A DNA stretch of 64,000 nucleotides from Sipunculus nudus. Lineage: Eukaryota; Annelida; Sipuncula; Golfingiida; Sipunculidae. Each line of letters opens with the position of its first letter. Position 1 is the stretch's first letter. Under the pieces are notes generated by a model. It was not told the origin of the DNA. It saw nothing but the letters and a program-made list of their open reading frames with translations, and ran no database searches. A program made the translations under genes and the position numbers. The DNA lies in assembly GCA_026874595.1 (NCBI GenBank), contig CM049308.1:47869327-47933326 (forward strand), in the 5' to 3' direction. This document shows, piece after piece, positions 47,942-59,621 of the stretch.

Positions 47942-50380
47942 TTTTTAGCTCAGCTGACTATAAGTCATCTGAGCTATAGTCGTGGTCCATTGTCTGTCTG
48001 TCCGTCCGTCCGTCTTTGGCACGTTTTGAAACAGTAAGACCTAGGAATCTAAAATTCGGCATAATGTTAGATGTCCCCAAGATCTCCTACCAAGCCAAAA
48101 ACTGGGTCTTTGCGACTTCGTTCCTTTGAGATATTAAGGAAAAACCTCAATTTTTTATTAAAATCCTATTTTCACACTTCAGGACTGCCTAATATCAAAA
48201 CCACACATCTGTTTTTCCTCATATTTACCATAAATATTCCTCTATAAAGTTCCTATGTACATGCCAGAAATTATGTCTGTATTATATAATTTAAAAAAGT
48301 TATGGGCCCAAACATAATGCATTTTGTAAAAAATCAGGGAAGATATTTGATCACTTAACACCAAACATGTTAAAGCTATGGACTTTTTTTCCAGTAATAT
48401 AACTTTAATTAATTAAAATTAAATTGTATACAAAAAATTAGATCAAAATATTTTAAATTTTTTAAAATATTAACAAAAATAAAAAATTGGTACCTTAAAT
48501 TTGCCCAACTTTGACCATGGCATGTTTTTTTCCTGTAAGTACCTTGGATTTAATTTTCACAGCATGTTTATGTTAGCATTTTGTCTGTTAACACCAAAAA
48601 TTTGAAACCAGTTGATCAAAAACTGTAGATTTTATTTAAGTTTTCAAGCACCATGTAACATATTGTTTACATCAAGCTAGTGTTATGCAGTTTGCAAGAG
48701 CTCAGCTCCCCAGCTTCAGCTCTCAGTTCCTAAAATTTGGCATACAATTAGATGTCTCCAAAATCCCCTACCATGCCAAGAATTTGGTCACTAGGACTTA
48801 ATACCTTCGAGATATTAATGAAAAACTTCATTTTTAGCTCAGCTGACTATAAGTCATCTGAGCTATAGTCATGGTCCATTGTCTGTCGTCCGTCCGTCCG
48901 TAGATGTGGCACGTTTTGAAACCGTAAGACCTAGGAATCCGAAATTCAGCATAATGTTAGATGTCCCCAAGATCTCCTACCAAGCCGAAAACTGCGTCTT
49001 TGCGACTTTGTTCCTTTGAGAAATTAAGTAAAACCCTCAATTTTTTATTAAAATCCTATTTTCACACTTCAGGACTGCCTAATATCAAAACCACTCATCT
49101 GTTTTTCCTCATATTTACCATAAATATTCTTCTATATAGTTCCTATGTACATGCCAAAAATTAAGTCTGTTAAGTATAAATTCTTTAAGTTATGGGCCCA
49201 AACATAATGGACTTTGTAAAAAAATCAGGAAAAATATTTACTCACTTAACATGAAAAATTTTGAAACTAGAGTCTATTTTCCCAAGTATATAACTATGTT
49301 TAATTAAGATTCAATTGTTTACCCAAAATTAGATCTGAATTTCGTAAATTTTTTAAGTAATTAGCATAAAAATAAAATCAGTACCTTAAATTTTGCCAAA
49401 CTTTGACCATGGCACATTTTTTTCCTGTAAGTACCATTGGTTTAATTTTCACAGCATGTAAACATAAATATTTAATTTTTTTAAATCTGAAATTTGGAAG
49501 TAAAAGCTTGAAAATTAAGCTAGTTATTGATTTTTTTCTTGAGGCTCTATTGTAGTCATTTGCTTTGATTACAGATTACAGATGCAGGGTCCCACTCCAG
49601 GTCACTGGAAGTCAGCTGTGCCAGGGTTTCTGATTTGTTACAGTCACTGGGGGAGATCCCCTGCTGTGACAGGTGTACAGTTATTCTCATATCACCATCC
49701 CAATTTTTTTTTAAATATAAATAAAAGCCATAAAACCATATACTTATAATCATTATTTAAATGTGTGAATTTTGTATATCCTGGATCCTCAACATCCTTG
49801 TTTGGTGAAAACTATATAAATACCAGACATGGTGCAAATACTTTGTAATTGTATTTAAATACGATTATGAATATGTACTCCATTATAAAATTTCTTGCAT
49901 AAAGAATGGGAATTCAGGTAAAAATGAAAGTATATGAATACCAGTGCAAATACTTTCAAAATGTATTCATGAGTGCATATATTCTTTAATATTATTTTAA
50001 TAACCATTTCAGTTATATTTCATTTTAAAAAAATCATACTATTCTCATATTATTTTTAATAAAAATTATATTTGGGACAATATTTGTAATTCTTTTTAAT
50101 AAACAGTTTAACTCTTATATTATATGTTCTGCTTATAACTTATATGGCCAAGTCAAAATCTGTGTGACAATAGTACTCCATTTGTTAATAAAATAAATGA
50201 AATCAATCCTCTTCCCTGTCTCCAAAGGTACTATCAAAATCATGCATAAGCTAAACACCAACAACTCATAATACAGCTTATATTTATTACCACACATAAC
50301 CCGCATGTGCCTCATTTCTAAATAATATTTTTTTATCATATATAACAGCTGAGCGCTGTGACCCATAGGTCCCTTGTTTT
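47942..50380 (+). mobile_element. Palindrome-ended dispersed elements, family A, two left ends in tandem (2.4 kb)
   Basis: A left end with a perfect-arm palindrome at 47947-47975 is followed about 890 bp later by a second left end at 48831-48864. The sequence then runs to the right end CAGCTGAGCGCTGTGACCCA at 50346-50380. Either a second copy inserted into the first or an unequal exchange made this. The right part repeats 39690-40680 closely. Confidence 0.7.
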
Positions 50381-51295
50381 GTGGTTGTGTCAATGATTGC
50401 TGATTTTGTGGGACTAGTGAAAATTCATGTCAGGCAAGTAAAAACTAGTTTTCAGTAGCCCTACCTGGCAAATACTTTCAGAAGTAAATGTCCAGCCCTG
50501 TATGTTTACAACATTATCATTTGTAAAAATATAAAAATCAAGTAAATATAGATGAGGAAAACTAATGTAATTAAGTGAACATTTCGAAACTGGCTGAAAA
50601 CAGTTCAAGATCATGGCTGAATAGGAAAACCTCTGCACTCATGTCAAATGTCTATCAGTACTACTAATACTAAAATTGTTAAAAAAATAAATGTGCTCTA
50701 TATTAACAAAATCATAACAGGAAAAATCACTTTTGAGTATTGACTGTAATACAGAAAACCCCCACAAAGAAAAATGTCCCCAAATTAAAGCCCATCCGTA
50801 AAAGTGTACACAGACAGGGGAGACTATTACTGGTTCAAGGCTGATAATACTTTTCTTCATTGTTTCTCATCCATTTTTTCAGCGAAGTCCAAGAAGCCCT
50901 GGTGCCATTTAGTGAGGCAATTTCCAAGTTTTAACTAATTATAAACAGATTTTAAATATAGGTCATATAATGAAAATAGTTGTGAAACATCTAAATTCCT
51001 ACATTTTCAACAATTTTTCATTTATACAATAAAATATCCTCAGAAACTATTAAATTACTTATGCAGTCAGAGTGGATGCTTTAGAAACAACAAACATTAT
51101 ATATAAGATTTATGTAAATATAAGATTTATGTATATATCTTTATTTAGTAAGCAATAAAATCTTGCATTAAGTATGCATTAGAAAAAAAATGAACACAAA
51201 AATGTTTTTTATCAGAATTGTGGAAGCAACTATTGATTTCATTCAAGGGTTGCTTTTGTAATACAATATGCACTTAGTATAGGCTCTTGTATTAC
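50381..51295. other. Intron sequence, nothing recognised
   Basis: AT-rich, no repeat or exon recognised. Near 51100-51130 a short direct repeat (TATAAGATTTATGTA) occurs. Confidence 0.4.
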
Positions 51296-52590
51296 TGTCT
51301 TCTATTAGGGGTGGTCCTTTCCTATTAAGCACTATTAGGGGTGGGTTTTTTTCCTACAAAGTACTGTGTAGGGTGGGCTTTTGTCCTACTAAGCCTTTAA
51401 GCATGTGCTTTTGTCTTACAAGGCAATTTTAGATGTTGGCTTTTGTCCTACCAAGTACTGTTAGGTTGCGCTTTGGTCCTACTAAGTACTGTTAGGGGTG
51501 AGCTTTTGTCCTTCTAAGTACAGTTAAAGGTGGGCTTTAGTCCTGCTAAGTACTGTTAGCGTGGGCTTTGATCCTACTAAGTAATGTTAGGGGTGAGCTT
51601 TTGTCCTACTAAGTACTGTTAGGGGTGAGCTTTTGTCCTACCAAGTACTGTTAGGGGTGAGCTTTTGTCCTACTAGGTACTGTTAGGGGTGAGCTTTTGT
51701 CCTACTAAGTACTGTTAGGGGTGCGCTTTTGTCCTACTAGGTACTGTTAGGGGTGAGCTTTTGTCCTACTAAGTACTGTTAGGGGTGAGCTTTTGTCCTT
51801 CTAAGTACAGTTAAAGGTGGGCTTTAGTCCTGCTAAGTACTGTTAGCGTGGGCTTTGATCCTACTAAGTACTGTTAGGGGTGAGCTTTTGTCCTACTAAG
51901 TACTGTTAGGGGTGCGCTTTTGTCCTACTAGGTACTGTTAGGGGTGAGCTTTTGTCCTACTAAGTACTGTTAGGGGTGAGCTTTTGTCCTACTAGGTACT
52001 GTTTGGGGTGAGCTTTTGTCCTTCTAAGTACAGTTAAAGGTGGGCTTTAGTCCTGCTAAGTACTGTTAGCGTGGGCTTTGATCCTACTAAGTACTGTTAG
52101 GGGTGAGCTTTTGTCCTACTAAGTACTGTTAGGGGTGCGCTTTTGTCCTACTAGGTACTGTTTGGGGTGAGCTTTTGTCCTACTAAGTACTGTTAGGGGT
52201 GAGCTTTTGTCCTACTAGGTACTGTTTGGGGTGAGCTTTTGTCCTACTAGGTACTGTTAGGGGTGAGCTTTTGTCCAACTAGGTACTGTTAGGGCTGAGC
52301 TTTTGTCCTACTAAGAACTGTTAGGGCTGAGCTTTTGTCCTACTAGGTACTGTTAGGGGTGAGCTTCTGTCCTACTAGGTACTGTTAAGGGTGCGCTTTT
52401 GTCCTACTTAGTACTGTTAGGGGTAAGCTTTTGTCCTACTAGGTACTGTTAGGGGTGAGCTTTTGTCCTACTAAGTACTGTTAAGGTAGGGCTTTTGTCT
52501 TACTAATCACTATTAAGCATAGGCTCTTGTCCTACTAAGCACTGTTAAGGGTTGGCTTTAGTCCTACTAAGTACTGTTAGTAGTCAAAAC
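51296..52590. repeat. 32-bp minisatellite, about 40 copies, abutting an exon of the minus-strand gene
   Basis: The unit is GTACTGTTAGGGGTGAGCTT then TTGTCCTACTAA. The left part (51296-51500) is degenerate and the middle is homogeneous. A trimer-like block containing TTCTAAGTACAGTTAAAGG and TTAGCGTGGGCTTTGATCC recurs at about 51508, 51798 and 52020. The last unit (GTACTGTTAG at 52571-52580) touches exon 8 of the minus-strand gene. On that strand each unit reads CTAACA|GTACTT, an alternative donor-like site. Confidence 0.93.
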
Positions 52591-52594
52591 AGAC

Positions 52595-52733
52595 CCATCT
52601 TTCTTCTGTTGTCTTGGGGAGGTTACCATGGAGCCAAGCTGCTGTTCAACATCATCATCAGAGTCCTCTTGATGCTGGGAAGAGGTGACAGTCTGTTGTG
52701 TACCACCTAACAAGGCTCGGTATGCTGCCGTCT
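52595..52733 (-). CDS. Unidentified minus-strand gene, exon 8
   Basis: Acceptor TTTGGACAG. It encodes TAAYRALLGGTQQTVTSSQ and an acidic stretch EDSDDDVEQQ. The donor that keeps phase with exon 9 is GG|GTCTGT (end 52595), which is weak. An alternative GTACTT donor at 52574 would shift phase unless an extra exon exists between 41.5 and 52.6 kb. The 3' boundary is therefore uncertain. Confidence 0.65.
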
Positions 52734-53379
52734 CTGTCCAAAACAAAGTACTTATGTTAGAGCCTGCAGCTGTGTAAGCCACACATTTGTGACTTGACTG
52801 GACAAGCTTACTGACTCTAGTAGTCAACTGGCTTTCATGGCTCCAATGACTTGACAAAAGTCAGCTGATTTCAATGAGCAAATGATTTGTGTTAACTTGG
52901 AAATTTGACAAGAGTGCATGTCTCTTTTACTTGCAAGTTGGCTCTCTATTTTAAATATAACACAACATATCTAATTCTAGTCCTTGATTTTATCTTTCAT
53001 GAGCAATTTAAAACCTCAAAACGAGTCGACAAGCCACTACATGTATCCACCAAATCACAGAGGCATGGGTAAAGTAAGACATTGAATGTTCTTGACATGA
53101 CATGACTCCAAATTTGTGGCATCAGTGATGCAAATTAAACATCTCATTTATGTGCAGTTTTCATCAGAACAGTTTTATAGATGAATATAAGATGAAACTG
53201 ATTGTAGGTGGCCCATGCAGTCTTGTACACAAGATAAACCATTCCAAGATTTATGAACATGCAAATGTTCAGGTTAATAAAACAAACCTCTCCTGAGAAA
53301 AAAGGCACTATATTCCATGAAAACGAAAAGGTAGATAGCACCACCTGTCTGGACTATGATGGATCTAAGCTATGTGATA

Positions 53380-53640
53380 ACTTTTGTGGATGGGGCCACC
53401 ATGCTTGTGTACAAGATGGAGTTATAAAAAATCTGTGGATATGTGAAATTTCAGGCTGATATATTAAACAAGTCCTGATAAAAATGCATGAACATATTCT
53501 ACATATACGTGATTGCAGGTGGTGCAACAAGTCTCATGAATGAGAAATCTACCCAAAACAGATGAACATGCAAAATTTCAGGCTGAGACACCAATCCACT
53601 ACTGAGAAGTAGTGCATCAATGCATCCTATAACAAGTGAC
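53380..53640 (-). repeat. Family D-like subrepeats
   Basis: On the minus strand, CAGCCTGAAATTTTGCATGT and CAAGACTTGTTGCACCACCT recur with a ~130-bp period, matching family D at 1-600. Confidence 0.6.
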
Positions 53641-55025
53641 CCATGGGTCATGATGCTCAGCTGATTTGTATGTTTTTGGTAGGCATGGAGATATACCAAG
53701 GACCTACCAGGATATTATGAAAAAAAGTTTCCACGTCAAGCAGTTACGATTTGTGTCTTGATAATAACTGGCCAGCCATGATTTTTGAATACAACAAGGA
53801 ACCTTGAACAAATTGTAACATGACTCCCACAGTGCTCAAAAGCATGCACTTTTGCCAATAGACCTTAGATTTAGAGCACAGTGACCTTATTCTACATCCA
53901 GCTGCCACCATTTGTGCCCATCTGAAAAATGATTGTTTAAATCATGTTCTTTCTCACAGCTTGCAGAATATAGGTCACTGTCAATGACATTATTTCTGGT
54001 TTCCAAGAAATCTTTACAGGAAACTCCCTGGATTTTTTTTCATTTTTTTTATTTATAATTAATTTTTGATGGAGGTAACCACCTCCATTTTTATGCTTGC
54101 TTAGCTATATACTCTAACATCTGCAGAGTTCCATTCTGGTTCCAGACTACGCGGCAGGGGCTTATACCCAATTATTCTGGTGTCAACCAGCTCTGTGTAC
54201 CACTCCTGCAGGTCCTGGGTGTGTGTCAACCCCATTGCTGGGTCAATACACTGAGGAACCCCTGAAAGGCGCACTTATTTGTGAGTGAAACACGACTGTT
54301 AGCCACAGTTGTCCTATTGAGACTGCAGAGCGCTTGATCACCCTGGGTGGGGGCCGACCGTGAAAAATCTCACCGCCTCGGCTGTGATTTGAACTCACAA
54401 TCACTGGGCTGTGAGAGCTGTGCTCTACCCCTGAGCCACAGAAGCCCGTCTCTCCCTGGATCTTTATTAAATTAGAAGCTTCTAGGTCCAACTATCCAAT
54501 CATGCAAATTAAATGTGTCCTGTAAGATGCTCAAATCATATTCTTTCAAATATCTTGCAGAATATAGGCACTATATATGCCCTAATTTAAGGTTTCCAAG
54601 GCGTTTTTCATGGACCTCTCTGGATGTCAAGTAAGAAGATTCAAGGTCAAGTGGTTACAATTTTAGCCTTGTTAACAGACGACTGCTTCTTTGTAGGTCT
54701 CAAAATAGAGAAAAAAAAATTGTAAAAATTGAAAAAATACAGGTGGTGCAACCAATCTGCAGAAACTGATGAAACACTCCATGATCAATATCCATGCAAA
54801 GAATCTTGGTGATCAATGCATTATTTGTTCAGATACATGAGCTTTTGTATCAAATTTTCCATTATTACTCGAAGAATATGGGTAACAGAGACCTAATTTC
54901 AGGTTTCCAAGGAGATTTTTCATGGACCATTCTGGATGTCAGGTTAGAAAATTCCAGGACCAGCGGTTATCATTTGTGCCTGGTTAAAGGACAGACCGAC
55001 AGACAGATGGACACTTGACAAAGGG
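53631..55025 (-). mobile_element. Family B element, 5'-truncated, interrupted by a SINE
   Basis: The right-end sequence TCAGCTGAGCATCATGACCC then ATGGGTCACTTG lies at about 53631-53661. The interior has GACCTCCCTGGATGTC-like blocks at 54000-54030, 54600-54640 and 54900-54960 (complement). The hairpin end is absent. A SINE occupies about 54043-54458. Confidence 0.6.
54043..54458 (-). mobile_element. tRNA-derived SINE (minus strand)
   Basis: On the minus strand the head has the A-box GGCTCAGGGGTAGAGCAC and, ~40 bp later, the B-box GTGAGTTCAAATCACAG, as in a tRNA gene. A unique body of ~300 bp and an A-rich end (T-rich on plus) follow. It lies inside a family B element. A functional tRNA is unlikely because the 3' acceptor arm does not follow. 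Confidence 0.8.
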
Positions 55026-55074
55026 TGAAAAATTGGTTGTCAACTCTACATAATGGGATAAATGAAGAGATGTT

Positions 55075-55576
55075 TGATATAAAATCTGTTATAGGTTATA
55101 CAACAAAAAATAGTCTAATTAATATGTTACTTCTGTAAACAAAGAAATTTAAATATAATTGTAAATGCAACAAAACAATGCCAACTCTCAGTATAGTTTC
55201 AAAATATATGTAGAACAAATTCATAACACTAAAAAGAATATTGCAACAAAATGTGGAAAAACCAAGAGTCATATGGAAAAATGGGAAGATATTCATAAAA
55301 TCTTTAAAAATTAAAAGTTATAAAAAATATTTTTCTTTTCCTGTTTTGGTTCTAAAACCCCTTTTAACACACGTCATTCTCAGTTAATATTGTAACAACA
55401 TTGGAATATACATTATGAGTGAAACATCTAACATATGATATAGAAACATATATGATTTTGGTACGTCCTTCTATGTTATTGTATATGTATGGAAAGTATT
55501 TCATTTGGTTTTATATATGTCTATGTTTGTATGTTTGTATTTGTATATATGTTTCTCCAATTAAAAAAAGAAAAAG
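55075..55576 (+). mobile_element. L1/Tx1-like LINE 3' fragment, highly decayed
   Basis: Broken frames read KQRNLNIIVNATKQCQLS and FQNICRTNS, then EKPRVIWKNGKIF, which parallel the ORF2 end at 43173-43433. A 3' UTR and an A-rich end at 55563-55576 follow. Several stops and frame changes. Confidence 0.55.
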
Positions 55577-55639
55577 ATCTTAACAATTGAAGTGTAAAAC
55601 CGCTGTGTGAGGAGTGTAGAACCCTTCAAATAAACTTGA

Positions 55640-56330
55640 AGACTTTTGGGGAAGTCTTGAACGACACGTCTTCCAACTCATCTGCCTCGCTGTGACCTCC
55701 CAAATAGCTTTTGTGATTATTTCTCGGCGAAGATTGAACGCATTCGTCTTGAACTGGACTCTGTTGCATGTTCGCCCCCTAAATTTAATGTTTACGATGG
55801 CCCCTCATTGTCCTGTTTTGCCCCAGTAACTGATCAGGATATCATTAGCATCATAATGGCGTCGCCAACCAAAAGCTCTACACTCGACCCAATGCCCACG
55901 GCTCTTTTGAAGCAGTGCATTAATGATATTGTTCCACTGATTACTTCAATTGTTAACATGTCTCTCTCTACAGGTTCAGTTCCGTCTCAATTTAAACACG
56001 CTGTAGTGACTCCTTGAAAAAGCAAGGGTCAGATCCGAATGATTTAAAAAATTATAGGCCAGTCTCTAACCTTCCATTTGTTTCAAAAATCCTTGAAAAG
56101 ATTGTTCTAAAGCAGTTACAATGTCATCTTCATAACAATAATTTAATTGAAATCCATCAATCGGCTTACAGAAGGCATCACAGCACAGTAGGTGTGTGTG
56201 TGTGTGTGTGTGAGTGTGCTTATATATTTATATATTGTGTAACTGATGTGTAAAAATGCAAGCGCTGTGAGTCTGATCTTGGAGTTCAGCGCTATATAAG
56301 TACTATTCATTATTATTATTATTATTATTA
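55640..56330 (+). mobile_element. CR1/L2-like LINE fragment with internal deletion
   Basis: It encodes DYFSAKIERIRLELDSV and, after a frame break near 56014, [19 protein letters not shown]. It then stops at HSTVG where a (GT)n tract (56191-56212) joins a 3' tail with CGCTATATAAGTACTATT and (ATT)n. The catalytic palm (YADD) region is gone. Same lineage as 34606-36666 but a different subfamily. Confidence 0.85.
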
Positions 56331-56697
56331 AGAGCACTATCCTGGGATCACTTCTGTGAAGCATCAAGCCATTTGGCTCAACATATTTTGGAGTGGAATT
56401 TTAATATTAGTGGCTGAAAGAGGCCAAAAATACAAGTTCCCCCCCCCCCCCCCTATTTAATAAGGTTGATGCAGATGGCACACCTAAGCCTCAATTTCAA
56501 ATGTTAGTCACGTGACAAACTTTTGCATAAAGTAAAGTGCTGCATTCTTCAGATGGTATGCATTTAAGTAAAGTATTGTATGACAAATAATGCCCAACCA
56601 TTACATAAGCTCACAGGTTTGCTAATAAGTCACACACTAAATCACCCCTCATATTATGGCAAATTTTACAGTCAAACAGGCAGAAATAGTGACTCAC
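56331..56697. other. Intron, contains a poly(C) run
   Basis: A C-run at 56439-56453. Otherwise unassigned. Confidence 0.5.
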
Positions 56698-56802
56698 GTG
56701 TGAGAGGCATGTTGCTGGATTGCTGGAGGGTCTCTGGGATATCGGTCTGTTGTTTTTCAGTGAATGACGTACTTCTCTCAATACCAAGATCCAGCGGTGG
56801 AA
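56698..56802 (-). CDS. Unidentified minus-strand gene, exon 7
   Basis: 105-bp exon with a CACTGTAG acceptor and a GTGAGT donor. It encodes PPLDLGIERSTSFTEKQQ and ETLQQSSNMPLT in the phase needed by both neighbours. Polar and probably disordered. Confidence 0.75.
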
Positions 56803-57057
56803 CTACAGTGAAAAAAACATACACATAGTAACTTCTATGTATATTTCTGCTATGAAGTAATGTGAACAACAACTGGAAAGCTTGCATTTTCATACTCTAA
56901 TATAAACATATATGTGCCTTTAAATTAAATGAGAAAATTTTGGCAGGTTGGATTACAACTGCTTTCTATATTAAAATTTTTAAAAGAAAATTTGAGGTGA
57001 ATGGTGTTAACACAAACAATGTTAAATGATCTATTTAGCTTTTAATATGAAACATAC

Positions 57058-57193
57058 TGTCTTTTGGGACTTGGTGAGGGATCTGTGGTTTAGGTGTGAC
57101 TGGCATCTCGTTGAATGTGGTAGTTGTGTTAGGGCTCATCAGTGTGTCCTCATTAGGCATATTCTGCAGTACTGTACTCAACAAAGCTTTGGC
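57058..57193 (-). CDS. Unidentified minus-strand gene, exon 6
   Basis: 136-bp exon with a TTTTCTCAG acceptor and a GTATGT donor. It encodes AKALLSTVLQNMPNEDTLM then a Thr/Pro-rich stretch (TTTTFNEMPVTPKPQIP). Confidence 0.75.
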
Positions 57194-57667
57194 CTGAGAA
57201 AACAAAAGAAAATGATAAGAAAATGATAAACCAGAGATTAATAATAAATTATGTTCCCTGTGAATTAAAAAAAGCTTGATCAATATGAGCTGCATGTTTT
57301 TCATATGGTGTTATCCTCCAATTATGGACATGTAAGACAACTGAGAGATGACCATCATAGCATTTCATACTAGAGACTACTTTATGAACTGAGGAGATAA
57401 AGGATTGCAGGTTCATTTGACTACCAAAATTGACCATGTGTAAGAGCACATGGCTGCTAATACATACAAACTTGCTATTCTTGTCCAACAAAAACACCCC
57501 AGCATGGTGTTCATGTCTTCATAAGGCCACAAAAGGAGAATCATTTAATGGAAAGGCAAGAATTAGGCTTTTTATAGATGTGATATATGTGTAAATTTCA
57601 CACATTCAAGTGTCCAACATACATTGTTGTATGTTGCCATTCATGACAGAGAGCAGTTTTATGTGAA

Positions 57668-57699
<32 letters not shown>

Positions 57700-57718
57700 C
57701 ACACACACACACACACAA
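57668..57718. repeat. (TG)n(TA)n(CA)n perfect palindrome
   Basis: A TG run passes through TATATATATA into a CA run. The whole ~50 bp is self-complementary and could form a cruciform or Z-DNA. Confidence 0.9.
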
Positions 57719-57869
57719 CGTATTTGATGTAATCAGTGCCCCGCATGGATTTTTGAGGGATCTCATTGAGAAAACAGAAGGGATGAGTCATTCTCACCTG
57801 AAGAGCTTTAGCAGTATTTATGGTCACTTATTTTACCACCTCGCTTGATGATTTTGATGCCATTAATTA

Positions 57870-58130
57870 TGTCAGGGTTTCACCCAAGCCCATAAATATT
57901 GGCTAACAAAAGGATATTTCCCCTAGATTATCACCCAAAGCTTTCCCCAGAACCTTCAAAAAAGATCATATCTTAGCCTAGAACAGCACTACTTGGATTT
58001 CAAGATAGAAGATTCTATGTCCAACTGTTACAATTTGTGCCCTGTTAATGGACAACCAAATGGCCAGCCAGATGGATGAACAAAGAGTGATAGCTATACC
58101 TCAGATGACTTTAAGTCAGCTGAGCCAAAA
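57870..58130 (-). repeat. Family B left end, 3'-truncated
   Basis: On the minus strand, TTTTGGCTCAGCTGACTTAA and CATCTGAGGTATAGC are followed by family B text (complement of TTCTATGTCCAACTGTTACA). The palindrome arms have changes. Confidence 0.6.
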
Positions 58131-58222
58131 AAAATATAAATACAGTCAAAATGTTTGCAAACATTAATTATCATCTTAAAAATATTATCCATGAACCTGA
58201 TCCTGCAGGGCGTGTCCTTTAC

Positions 58223-58327
58223 TAGGAGTTTCTGATTGGCACTCTGGTTTATAGGTGTTATAGGTGGTGTCTCTGCACCAATCAGGCTGACAGACATTAT
58301 GCAAATGAACTGTCGATATTCAGAATG
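58223..58327 (-). CDS. Unidentified minus-strand gene, exon 5
   Basis: TTTTCAG acceptor. The exon encodes HSEYRQFICIMSVSLIG then AETPPITPINQSANQKLL. I chose the CTA|GTAAAG donor because it gives phase 0 to match exon 6. The other candidate (AG|GTTCAT, 24 bp further) would cause a stop in exon 6. Confidence 0.65.
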
Positions 58328-59455
58328 CTGAAAATAGAAGCAAGCCCCTGTGTGTCTGGTTTGATGAAGGAAACAGAAACTCTGTGAACATTGTGTTTAA
58401 AAATCTACATATGCATATTAAATTTATGAATTCTACTGAATTCATTGGCGGACAGCTTGTCTGGGTGTTTGGCATCCATTTTTGGGATTTTCTAGCCTGT
58501 GATTAGCAGCAGATGGCACCTCAGCAGAGCTTGTTTGGGTACCAAAAATATTGTTAAAATTAAATTTTGTGAGCACCCAGGGTATTTCTTAAGTTGAATG
58601 TGGCACATATGGCTTATAGCTAATGGTTTTAACATGAGGAGAACATGTCTTATAAGCAACCCACACCAGGTTTTGCATAGCCCTCAGTGTCCACAGAGCA
58701 ATTAAGCAGATGTTTATCTGCCTGGTATAGCCAGTGACCTGGGGAATAAGCAAGCAAGCTTATGTGCATCAATGCTAACTGATATATATCTAACTTTGTT
58801 AAAAATTGATCAATTTTCAAAATTCAAAGGTGGAAGTATATCAGCTTTACATGAATAAACTTATGGTCAAATCATATTTTCCACATTTTCTACATAAGCC
58901 ATGATAGTTTTAGCTACCAGGTAAGACAAGAACCAATTAATCAATTTAATGGGCTTCTGCTTGGGCCCTCACAGCTGGGGGCTTGCTTTGAAGTAGGGGC
59001 TGGACTCCTTCCCATCTGATATTCCAAAACCTGGTGTGGGACCCGAGGTGCCAGTGGTTTACCTCAGAGGTGCCAGTGGTTTACCTCCGGTAGACTGTTA
59101 CACAACATGAATTAGGAAAGACTTAACTGTGATAAAATCCAATTAAATATGTGAAACTACCACTCTAGCCATACAGCCATAACAAAGCAGCAAAAGTGGA
59201 AACATGGCCATCCTCCCTATGTGTAGAGTCACATGAATGTAATGTTTGAATCAAACTTATCAACACAGCTTTGACCGGTGACCTTGATTTTTTATCTTCC
59301 TGACTGAAAAAGACTGGATTCTTCCTTTATAGTCACAGATCACAAAAATTCATCCATCTAAACTAGAGTTATCATCTTAAAACAAACTTTGTTAATGAAC
59401 AGACTGCTTTTATTAGGCTGGTCTTAATTATTAATGTCATGTGTGTGATCCATAC
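58328..59455. other. Intron, nothing recognised except a small direct repeat
   Basis: AGAGGTGCCAGTGGTTTACC and a near copy just before it (59046-59088) form a ~21-bp tandem duplication. No exon supported. Confidence 0.45.
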
Positions 59456-59606
59456 CCTGTCCTCATACTGAGAATCAACTGCTATAAAATGTGGAGCAAA
59501 AGTGTCGGCTATCTTGTGTGGTCCCATGATGTTATAACTCATCATCTTGACAAAGTGATCCATTAATGCATTCCACAGTGTCAGGGCTGTTGGGTGCACA
59601 TGGGGC
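59456..59606 (-). CDS. Unidentified minus-strand gene, exon 4 (RhoGAP-like segment)
   Basis: 151-bp exon with a GATTGCAG acceptor and a GTATGG donor. It encodes PHVHPTALTLWNALMDHFVK then NIMGPHKIADTFAPHFIAVD. The pattern L-x(2)-L-x(2)-H...N-x-M-x(4)-[IL]-A-x(2)-FAP resembles the C-terminal half of RhoGAP domains (N-K-M-T...NLA..F.P), but the fit is loose and the arginine finger is not in view. Immediately upstream of the acceptor (from 59622) begins a 61-bp tandem array. Confidence 0.8.
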
Positions 59607-59621
59607 CTGCAATCAGACAGA

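Noticed and set aside
54400-54458. A functional tRNA gene on the minus strand
   Set aside because: A and B boxes are present, but no acceptor-stem partner follows and a SINE body continues.
57624-57848. Open frames across the TG/CA palindrome on both strands
   Set aside because: The repeat has no stops in any frame. The open frame is a by-product.
53631-58130. One 4.5-kb palindrome-ended element on the minus strand
   Set aside because: Host exons 6 and 7 lie inside the interval, so the two ends must belong to different truncated copies.
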